Below are positions 55,701 to 64,000 of a stretch of 64,000 bases of DNA, in pieces. Below the pieces are notes generated by a model, which was given only the letters and a program-made list of their open reading frames with translations, did not search any database and was not told where the DNA came from. This DNA is from Vitrella brassicaformis (Eukaryota; Sar; Vitrellaceae): the NCBI GenBank assembly GCA_001179505.1, contig CDMY01000275.1, forward strand, positions 64,233-128,232, read 5' to 3'. A program made the translations under genes and the position numbers. The stretch's first letter is position 1; every line of letters begins with the position of its first letter.

Positions 55701-57292
55701 CACACACCTGGCTGGCAGAGAGGGAGGACAGATGTGCTTCGTTGTGTTGCCTTTATCAGGTTTGGTGACGGCTGGCTGGCCAAATGCGGCCTGCCCAAGG
55801 GACATGTGTGGAGGGACTCCGCAAGTGCGTGAGCTGATTGACAGCATCAACACACACGACACAGCACAGCAGACAGACGCACAAGCGGACGGATCCATCG
55901 TGGCGGTGTTTTTGATGGTGCTGTGTGTCAGATCCCAGCGGCCGTGTGGACGTGGAGGGACTGTTGAACATAATGGTGGGTAGTTCGTTCAACAGGAGAG
56001 GCAACCAAGAGCAGAGCAACCCCTCATCCGTCAGTCACCTACTAATCTGCCTGTCTGCCTGTCTGTCTGCCTGTCTGTCTGTCTGTCTGTGTGTGTGTGT
56101 CTGCACATGACTCACTCAGCATGCGTTTTGGTTTGACGTCTTTGAGAACATCATCAGGAACCCACAAGTCATCCACCAGCTGCAGGTACGACACGCCACG
56201 CCACGCCCCATCGACAGACGGCTCAATTGATGGATGCGATGAATCCATCGATGGTTTTCCTTCCTGTCAGGGTGTGGCGATATACTGGGCTACACAGGAT
56301 CTCTCCAAGTTCGACGACTCGTACGGTAAGCCCGCAAGACATGCACACACACACATATACAGCTCAAGTAAGTGCACTGGCCCATCCGTCCGGGCCCTGC
56401 CTGGCTGCGTGCCGTGCCGTGCAGTGTTCCTGGCCCTGGAGACCGCGGCAGAGCTGCTCAGGGTACGCACGTTCGTTGGCCACGACACACCACAGTGTGG
56501 TGCGGTGCTATGTATGATCGATCTGATCGCATTCATTGCAAATGTGATGTGTGTTGGCTGGTCTGGTCTGCTGCCCTCCTGTCCTGTGTTGCCTCCCTGC
56601 CTGCCTGCCACTTTGCTTCCCTCAGGGCCTCAACCAGTACACGCACGCGTCATCCATCGACACGCTGTGCCACTCCCTGTTCGAGGCAGGGCCACCTGAC
56701 TCGTTCGACAACGCATCCCCGTCCACACCCCACACCGCCACCGGCAACAACATCCCGCCCTCATCCCTCTCCTCCTCGCCCTCTTCATCCACCGTCGGCA
56801 TCTCGGAGATGGACGCCTGTATCCCACAGGCGTCCTCCTCCTCGCCCCCCCACACACACTCCAGCCCCAATGTGGTGCCAAGACACGTCAAACGCTCCCC
56901 CAGTGGGAGTGGGGACGGCCCGATGCGGTCCGACGCGAGCGAGCCGGTGCTGCATCAGAGCAGCGGGACTCAGAGGCGGAGGTGGCAATCGACTGAGGTG
57001 GATGAGCCGGCGTCGTCGGCATCCGTCGGGGAGGAGGTGGAGATAGCGAATGTGGAGGGGGACATTCCCGGCCAGGCCCATGAAGTCGATGGCAGGAGGT
57101 CACCGTACGCCTTCGCGACCTTCCCATACGAACCAGGTTGGTGGGAGGGTCCTGGCTGGCAAGGCCCGCATCGATGTTCGATCATTTGTGTGTGGTTTCT
57201 GTCCTTCTCGTTGTGTGGTTCATTCAGTGATGCGACGAACGGTGCCGACGAGCCATGAGGAGGGGGATCAGACGAGGCCACCAGGGAGGTAG
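52794..57292 (+). CDS. 834-aa unknown protein with aegerolysin-like block
   Basis: Twenty-one exons in phase: 52794-52837, 52941-53011, 53102-53166, 53268-53347, 53437-53545, 53633-53681, 53765-53963, 54043-54127, 54206-54248, 54334-54403, 54495-54589, 54728-54792, 54895-55117, 55201-55663, 55760-55824, 55932-55975, 56120-56185, 56271-56325, 56425-56462, 56626-57136, 57228-57292. No leader. Residues ~185-300 read as a beta-sandwich of the aegerolysin type: MIRIVNLTRNVMRLMYKD, EDGVWVEYPRDEICPMG, SEFGARSRGFMQGTQGKVYY, WIIFSWEQPYVGVFKSQ. Residues ~310-500 are another folded part with many Trp (LNTGRKWYNPASWLFIEWQI, VVPNWQWYPERLLLLNGP). A helical section (HAFWFDVFENIIRNPQVIHQ, VFLALETAAELLRGLNQ) and a Ser/Pro-rich tail follow. 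Aegerolysin-like folds bind membrane lipids; this assignment is by pattern only. Otherwise unrecognised. Confidence 0.7.
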
Positions 57293-57828
57293 CCAGGAGA
57301 GCGATGGGATGGGAAAGGGGCAAGGGCGGCGGGGGGAGGGGCAGGGAAGTCGTTTTGTTTTGATGGCGGGCGGTGTTTACTTGGATGTATGTTTTTTACT
57401 TGTGTGTTTTCTGGCCAGAGAATCCATCCCCTTTTTGCTCCGTCAGTGAGTGTGCGGTGGGCCCCGCTTCTTTGTGTGTGTGTGGCCTGGCAGGCAGGCA
57501 GGCGGCCATGCCTACACGCCTGCCTGCCTGCCGATCCACTCACTCACTCACTCACATGACTATCTATTTGTGTGACCGACTGACATTCATCTCATCCATC
57601 CTCTGTGTCTCTCTCTGTCCTTCGTCTCTGTCTGTATCACTCACTCGTGTGTGCACGTCTGTCTGTGTGTATTGTAATGACACTCGCCTCACCCACTATC
57701 TAACTTGTGCACACAAACACACGGCAGCAATGAACACACGGACACACATGTCTACACCACATTGCTCAATGTCTCATTGTCTAGAAAAGGCCCATCCCTC
57801 CCTCCCTCCCTCCCTGTCTTGGCCTCTC
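57293..57828. other. Intergenic between convergent genes
   Basis: Mostly TG, CAGG, CTGC and ACTC short repeats; no gene. Confidence 0.5.
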
Positions 57829-60800
57829 TCACAATGAGAACCCCTGTGGCGGGATGGATGTGTCCAGGAAGCAGATCATCTCCGCCAACACGCTCTTGGG
57901 CACCAGCACCCTCAACCTCTTCCACACAGAATCATTAAACAGCTCAAACGACCTCTGCACCAGCTTCTCCAGCCCCTGCTGCATCCGAACCTGACACAAA
58001 CCAGCAGAGAGAGACGTGACGTGCCATTCTCGATGCCCGCCCCGCACGATGGATGCGATCGATGCGACAGATAGCCTGTTAGTTAGCTACCTGCAGCTGT
58101 GTTCTCAGTGTCTCCTTGAAGATGGTCACGAGCAGCTGGAGCAGCAGCTGTGAGAGGGCGGAGGTGCACGTGAGCTGCACCTCCACACTGGGGCGGTCGA
58201 TCGTCAGTGACCGCAGACGGAGACCCTGTTCAACAGAGAACGACACGAACGCTGTGGCGGACACGTCGCTCACCTACATCACATCCAGCCAGCCAATGGC
58301 ACCACACCACACCACACCCTGTCTGTCTGTCTGTCTGTCTGTCGGCACACGTGCGGTGCGAGTGAGCTCCGTGCACACAACACACATACCTGCACGACTG
58401 ACGCCCCCTGCTCCTGCAGCGGCAACTTGACGAAGGAGGCCACCCAGTTGTGCCGCAGACTGCCACCCACCTTCACGCAGCTCACGCGGCAGTAACAGCT
58501 GCGGCTGCTGCTGGCCTTGTTCTCATCAGCCGGTGCTGCTGGTGGACCGTCCGATGCAGTCTGCCCCTCTCGACTCGCTGGCCCATCGCGGGGCCCACTT
58601 GAAGGTAGGGAAGGCTCCTCGCTGGGCTGGGTGCGTGTTTCCGGTCTGTTTGGCTGCGGCTGACGTGCGGCGAGCGCTGATGCAGCTGCTGGTGGGTGCT
58701 CGTACCACGCCTTTCCCACCGACTGCACACGCACCTGGCAGTCTTTGGTGGTGAAACTCGTCACACGCAGGTCACTCAGACGATACCTGACAGATGAATG
58801 AATGACGCAACGCAACACGGAGAACCAATCATGCATGCCATGGACAAACAAGTATATATGAGCCCTTGAGTTTGCTGACTCAGGTACCTGAGCTGGTCGG
58901 TCTCGCCGTCTATGGGCGGCATCCGCATTTCCTCGAGCTTCCTTCGAGCGATCCGCAGGAGCGTCGACTCATCCCCCTCACCATCTGCTGCATCCCCTTC
59001 GCCGACCGGCGCGCTGAGAGTGCGGCTGATGGCGCCACTCTCCTGCCGCCTCACGATCGGGCTGGCGATGTAGCCGTTCATCCCCGGGCTCGCTGTGTCT
59101 GTGTGTGTGTGGCTGTCGCTCTCTGATTGAGGCGGCTTGGATGAGATCGACAGCGTGAGGGCCTCCAGGATCCTCCGGAGGCAGACGACGGCCAGCTGCG
59201 CCACATCACGCTTGGCCGCCACATCGTCCTTGACTGGCGACGACACCTGTCCGTCCGAGTCTGAAGAGACGGACAGAGGCAAAGACGTCCATGTCGATGG
59301 ATGGATGGATGGACCTAAGCGTTGCTTGAGCTGACTGACCCGACCCACCTGGCGCAAAGGGGTCGGGCGGCAGGGGGTGGAATGGTGGTCCATGGCTGCT
59401 CCACGCGTCCCTCACGTAGCACCGCAGCACGTCCCGCACACAGCGCAGGAAGCATATTGCCAGCGACGGACTCTCACACACGTAAGAGTGGGGGCCGTCG
59501 GTCTCGAACGCGAAGTCGACAGGGCCATTGGACGGGGAGGGTGTGTGCTGCAGCACCGGGGGGTGGCCGGCGAAGGCGAGAGTGGAGAATAGACGGAGAT
59601 AGTCCGATAAGGAAATGAAGACAGGTCCGGCGGGGGGCGAAGCGCATGACGTCGGGGCGGACATGCTCGAGGTGAAAGCCGGCCCACGCAGTGAATGGTA
59701 TATCTGAGGGAAGAAGACAGCACACACAAATGAGTCGAGTCAGTCTCTTGTGCCACTGACTATCCCGAGCCCGCCAGGCCAGGGTACTGTACCTGGAAGT
59801 GGGCGTAGCAGTGGCACATTGAAGCAAACGCAATTTGGAAGAACGGCGGCGCACTCCCACTCGACAGTAGCAGATGACTCCCGGGCGGCGGAGGGCCGCT
59901 CATCCCACGATCACTCGCACAGTCATCTTCGCGGAATATCGACGACACGAGATGGGCCAGCAGCCAACACACGTCATACCCGCACTCGCCCCACGCCTCC
60001 GCGAGCGCATGAGTGACCAGCACCTCAGTGGACGCGCTGCAATCCGCATCCTGCTGCCGAAGGTTGAGCAGTGCAATGAAGCGGCACGCAAAGGCCATGA
60101 ATGCGTTGCTGAAGACGAAGGCCAGGCCGAGCTGAACGACGGGTGAGGGGTCATTGCTCATGGCCATTCCCTCCTCCCGCGGCACCACGGTATCCCGATC
60201 TCGATCAGCGTCACGCGCCAACTCGGCAAAGAACGACTGAAACAGCACTCGAGCCTGGAGCAACACACCACAAGATATATGCACAAAGCGGCCGTCCGTA
60301 AGGCACACGCAGGCAGTGTGCTGGTTGGGCTGGTCGACCAGGTAGAGAGCTTCCGCAGCCATGACGACCGAGACTTCTGGCGGGTCGGGAAGCGAGGGGC
60401 AGGGCGAAGTCGCATCCACAGGTGTCCACAGAGTTTGGACGAGCAGCCGCTGCAGCAGGGGCAGGGGGGCTGGGGGATTGACCAGCGCCACACCGAGAGG
60501 CGTCCGGATGTAGTCAACCGCCGAACGGAAGAATGACAACAGCAGCTGACAAGAGGACAGCCAGACGACAGAGAAGTGTCGACCACCAAAATCTATCCTT
60601 CATGCCGACCTTTCTGTCACCGTCTTGTTGCCTGCCTACCTTCCATTCGGCGTGCGAGAGGGCTGCGAGCGGTGGGAGGGCTCGCCTACCGACTGGCCAT
60701 GCCAGTGCACCATACACATGGCCAGTCAGCCACTTCCAGAACCTGCCCCGCTCAGGCTCCCTGCCCGCTGCAACAGGACTCTCAGCCGACGCCCACAGGC

Positions 60801-61398
60801 CACTCGATGACCTGAGCGGAGCATCATCCGGCGGCGGCCGAGTCAAAGATTGGGGCGGAGGGGCATCCGAGTGCCGACTCATCGGCAGCCGCCGGCGCCG
60901 CCTTCCAGCAGATGAGCCGTTTGTCGTTTGTCTGTGTGTGTGTCTGTTTCGTTTCCGTCGCTGGGCCGATGACGGGAGAATGGGCGTGAGGCTGTCCCAT
61001 AGCTTGTCGATCGACACATCGGGCTGCACCAAAGGCGGACGAGAGGGATGCCTGAAAAAAGGCCCACAACACAACACACGGTTCACTCACGTCTGTCCTG
61101 TCTGCCTCATTGCCTGTGCTCATTCAGCTCACCGGGTGGTGATATTTCCGTCACACAGCGGCCCATATATATTCAGCGTGGGCAGCTGCTGCTCCATGCT
61201 GACATCCAATCGCACCACACACGGCCCTCCATCCTTGGCGCTGTTCTGCACTGCAGTTGGCAGCCAGGCCGGCCCATCGATGGCCTCCTGGGGCGACGAG
61301 ATCTGTATCTGCGTCAGCAGATGCGGCAGACGTCGGACGGCGCTCTTGGGTGGGGAAGAGGTGGAGCTCGTCGACGGAGATAAAATCTGCTCCGTCAT
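57829..61398 (-). CDS. 966-aa unknown protein
   Basis: Eight exons (61398-61133, 61051-60640, 60545-59793, 59703-59349, 59260-58888, 58786-58390, 58273-58091, 57990-57829) give 966 aa in phase. No leader at the ATG (MTEQILSPSTSS). Exon 2 has an extremely basic patch (AQRRKRNRHTHRQ and AGRRRRRLPMS), possibly nuclear. The middle (residues ~230-600) is ordered and hydrophobic: FFRSAVDYIRTPLGVALVNP, CGVLLQARVLFQSFFAELA, LGLAFVFSNAFMAFACRFIA. The C-terminus has alternating beta strands (LRLRSLTIDRPSVEVQLTCT) then long amphipathic helices (LLLQLLVTIFKETLRTQLQV, LVQRSFELFNDSVWKRLRVL), reminiscent of lipid-transfer or membrane-docking tails, but no family is recognised. Divergent from the eS10 gene. 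Confidence 0.68.
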
Positions 61399-61467
61399 GA
61401 CGTGCTGCGGCCTTCTAAACAGCCTCCGCTCTCATTTTGTTCGGTTCTCCAAAGAGGGCATTTCTTT

Positions 61468-61484
61468 TGCGAGCTAAGCTCGCG
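61468..61484. promoter_or_regulatory. TGCGAGCTAAGCTCGCG palindromic element
   Basis: Both orientations of the element overlap here (GCGAGCTAAGCTCGC is an odd-centred palindrome). It is 70 bp upstream of the ATG at 61398 and lies in the divergent spacer with the eS10 gene. Confidence 0.5.
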
Positions 61485-61771
61485 ATCCTCGAAACAAAAC
61501 GCAGCATGGCTTGGTAAGTAAGCAAGACACGACACGCTTGGCACACGCAGACAGGTGACTATCAGCCAGAGATCAGTTTGAAAGACAGGCTGCTTCGAGG
61601 GGATCTGCCAGTGTGTGTGGTTTCAACGCGGTGGGTGTTGTGTTGTGGTGTGGTGTGGTGTGATGTTGCAGGTGACTGTCGTGCCTTCTGTCGGCACCTG
61701 ACTGTGTACGTCCGTCCGTTTGAATCGCCTTGGAGCGAGCTGCCTCCCTCCCTCAGCGTCTGTCTGCCAAG

Positions 61772-62506
61772 ATGCCTGACAGTCTGATCCCCAAGAAGAA
61801 CCGGAAGGTCATCTACGAGTACCTCTTCAGAGGTGAAGAAAGGAGGGGAGGGTGAAGGGAAGTAGGTCGACAATCGGGGGTTGGCTGGTTGTGTATGTCT
61901 GTGTGTCTGTGTGTGTGTGTGTGTCGTGGTTGGCTGGTTCGGTGCAGAGGGTGTGGTGGTGGTCAAGAAGGACCCGAAGCAGTCGGAGCATCCTGACATC
62001 GCCGGCGTGCCCAACCTGCACGTCATGATGGCACTCAGGTCACTCAAGTCGAGGGCTTACGTCGACGAAAAGTTCAACTGGTCAGCCACACACACACACA
62101 GCACCTCTCCCCCTCCCCCTCCCCCGCTCACTCACTCAGGGATGCTCACCTGTTCGTTCGTTCCGGTTGTGTCTGTCGTGGGGTGCGCAGGCTTCACCAC
62201 TACTATTATTTGACCAACGAGGGCATCGAGTACCTCCGCGACTACTTGCATCTGCCCGCCAGCATCTTCCCCAACACCCTCACCAAGCAGCGACCCTCAC
62301 GACCCGCCGGAGCCGGTCGAGGCGAAATGGGCGGCCCGCGCGACAAGGGAGACTTTGAACGGGGACCTTACGTAAGCAAGCCACCAGACAACACCAGACG
62401 AGTAATAGTGAGATGGGTCTGTTTGTGTGCCGTGTGTGTGTATCAGGGTGGCGATCGCCCTCGTGGATTTGGACGCGGGCGCGGCGGGCCACGATTCGAC
62501 TCGTGA
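61772..62506 (+). CDS. RPS10: Cytosolic ribosomal protein eS10
   Basis: Four exons (61772-61832, 61948-62080, 62191-62371, 62447-62506) give 144 aa in phase, the usual eS10 size. Family blocks: [94 protein letters not shown]. The tail is Gly/Arg-rich ([13 protein letters not shown]), where Arg methylation is known in this family. It is a 40S beak/head protein near the mRNA entry. A 5'UTR intron is likely (donor GTAAGT at about 61514, acceptor CCCTCAG before 61757), since the upstream ATG at 61506 would not splice into this frame. Confidence 0.95.
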
Positions 62507-63161
62507 ACGCCCCTCATCAACACGGCACTCCCTACCGCTTCTCACTGTTGATGAGGGGCGGGAAGGAAGGAGTGTTGGGTGTGGTGTGAGCGATGCGGTG
62601 GTCAGCGCGGCGACTGTGGGGATCGTTGCGTGCGTGAGCTTGTGCGGGTGATGCATCCATGATTTTGACTTGTATGTGGAGTGGCGTGTGGTGATGTGAC
62701 GCAATCCAATCCAATCATTGTAAGTGCCGTGTTTGATGAAGAAGGCCCACATATATACAACACACGGTGACGTCACTGATAGATAGGTTAAAGAGGGCGT
62801 GGCGTTTGTTCCGATCCATCCATCCATTAGCTCACGCAGCACACGCACACACATGTGGGGTGGGAGGTCATCGCCTGTTTGTTTCTGTCTGTACAGTCAA
62901 TCAATCAGACACGGGACAGACCCAGGCCAACGGAAAGAGCAAGCAAAGCAAGGCGGGGAAGGCAGCCCAGCCCACCACACACGATATGAGGCACTCACTC
63001 CACCCCACTCCATTCATTATTCATTCAACACCACACACACCCAACGGCTGCACGAGTGAAAAAATACACACACCGCAGGTCGTGTGTGTCCTTGCCCGTC
63101 TCTCCCCTCCCGCCCCGCCTGTCTACACCCCCACCCCCACCCCCCCTGCAGTATCCGCTGG
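62507..63161. other. Intergenic between convergent genes
   Basis: No supported coding frame; contains short CA and ATCC repeats. A 12-base inverted pair (CATCAACA / TGTTGATG) near 62515-62555 could form the eS10 3'-end hairpin. Confidence 0.4.
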
Positions 63162-64000
63162 CTAGTCCGAGTCGTCCCTGCGTCGCCGCTTCTTGGACCT
63201 GTGCTTGTCCTTGCTCCGCGACTTCTTGTGCTTCTTCCTCTTCTTGCGCTTCTCTCGCTTGCGCTTCCGGCGGCGACGCTCTGATGGTGGGTAGACACAC
63301 ACACAGCAACACACACGTTGACACCGGATATCGCCTCCTCTCGTGAGTGTGTGTGTGTGTTGTGTGATGTGGCTTACCCTCCTCGCTGTCCGATGAGGAA
63401 GAGGACGAGCTGCCGGACTCACTGCGGACGTCATCCTGCGCGCAACAGACAACAACAACACACAGGCACACAGGCACATGAGTTCAGCACACACTGGTGC
63501 ATCGGTTGGTCATCAATCGGCTCTCTAAATCACCTCTTCCTCCTCGTCCTCGTCATCCGAGGCCACCCTCTCGGCGGGCTTGGCCGACTTCTTGGCCTTA
63601 TCCTCCGCACCGCTCTGCTTCAACGCCACCAGGTTGCGGCACTGAAACGCCAAATGACCAACTGCACGCACAGAGACACGAGTGACACGACGACATACAC
63701 GTGATGGAAAGGACGGCCATATCATCTGTGTGTAAGTGGCGTCTGTCTGCGTACGCTGTCCGCATTTGCGACATGCGCCAGGTGTGACGCTGCTGGAGTT
63801 GCCGGTGAGTCGAGCGAGGGCGAAGAGGCCCTTGGCCTTCTCATTGATGGCGGCCTGGTCCTCCACCTCCTTCTTCTGGTCGTCCGGCGCATACGGGTCG
63901 TGACCCATACGTTGCTGAAAACACACACACACACACGGAGGCCAACACGTACGTCACTTGGGTGTCCTCTTGCGCCCTCTGCGTGCCTCTCCTCACCCAA
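63162..64000 (-). CDS. CCHC zinc-knuckle protein with basic RS-like tail, partial
   Basis: Five exons seen (64000-63958 open at the edge, 63914-63755, 63661-63534, 63435-63378, 63290-63162); phases agree from the second onward and the first joins in phase 0. The N-terminal part holds GHDPYAPDDQKKEVEDQA. A single CCHC knuckle is split by an intron: ACRKCGQLGHLAFQCRN. A helical Lys/Ala stretch, an acidic run (DDEDEEEE), a Ser run (SGSSSSSSSDSEE) and a very basic tail (KREKRKKRKKHKKSRSKDKH) follow. This layout matches SREK1IP1-like/RP9-like splicing-associated proteins, so a nuclear pre-mRNA role is likely. The start lies beyond 64000. Confidence 0.75.

Noticed and set aside
61506-61520. ATG at 61506 as the eS10 start
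   Set aside because: Joining ATGGCTTG to the exon after the acceptor near 61757 puts the eS10 ATG out of frame; it is better read as the end of a 5'UTR exon.

Overview
The window reads as nuclear DNA of an alveolate with a complex plastid, most like a chromerid such as Vitrella brassicaformis. This is an inference from gene style and content; no database was searched. The grounds are: intron-rich genes (up to 21 coding exons) with GT-AG introns that very often end in (TG)n...CAG; short intergenic DNA full of 2-4 bp repeats; secretory leaders followed by transit-like stretches on organelle-type proteins, one with Phe next to the predicted cleavage site; and a mixture of plant-like (GH35 beta-galactosidase), apicomplexan-like (LOTUS/OST-HTH) and general eukaryotic genes (eS10, cytosolic carboxypeptidase, Zim17). 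All exon models were read by eye from splice signals, reading frame and phase. Most add up to whole codon numbers; exceptions are stated in the entries.

Layout. 0.3-0.8 kb: small membrane protein (-). 1.3-2.3 kb: decayed copy of a lineage-type gene (+), whose intact copy lies inverted at 18.4-19.6 kb (-). 2.9-3.9 kb: HAD hydrolase (+). 4.7-6.0 kb: secreted protein (-). 6.1-10.7 kb: GH35 beta-galactosidase with a C-terminal membrane anchor (-). 10.9-12.2 kb: basic unknown protein (+). 12.4-13.2 kb: DEDDy 3'-5' exonuclease (-). 13.5-17.8 kb: FHA/coiled-coil protein (+). 20.6-21.9 kb: F5/8C-like protein (+). 22.2-22.6 kb: MORN protein (-) beside a 300-N assembly gap. 23.9-28.4 kb: APC-type transporter (+). 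28.5-29.8 kb: type I membrane protein (-). 29.8-31.8 kb: MFS transporter (+). 32.0-32.5 kb: weak small gene (-). 32.9-37.7 kb: cytosolic carboxypeptidase (+). 37.9-38.8 kb: single-pass protein (-). 40.1-42.6 kb: multi-pass membrane protein (-). 42.8-45.3 kb: two-LOTUS protein (+). 47.2-47.9 kb: Zim17-type zinc protein (-). 47.9-50.1 kb: NFACT/RqcH-type ribosome quality-control protein (+). 50.2-50.6 kb: small membrane protein (+). 51.2-52.6 kb: plastid-type protein (-). 52.8-57.3 kb: 834-aa unknown with an aegerolysin-like block (+). 57.8-61.4 kb: 966-aa unknown (-). 61.8-62.5 kb: ribosomal protein eS10 (+). 63.2 kb to the edge: CCHC-knuckle/RS-tail protein (-).

How the genes relate. There is no operon and no obvious shared pathway. 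The strongest organising feature is strand alternation: many genes sit head-to-head with start codons 45-375 bp apart, and the spaces between them (plus several other upstream regions) share a short element, TGCGAGCTTAG or TGCGAGCTAAG. It looks like a bidirectional promoter element and is the most interesting unexplained signal here. Two neighbours, the Zim17-type and NFACT-type proteins, both appear organelle-directed and share a 45-bp start-to-start gap. No tRNA, rRNA, CRISPR array or intact transposon was recognised.
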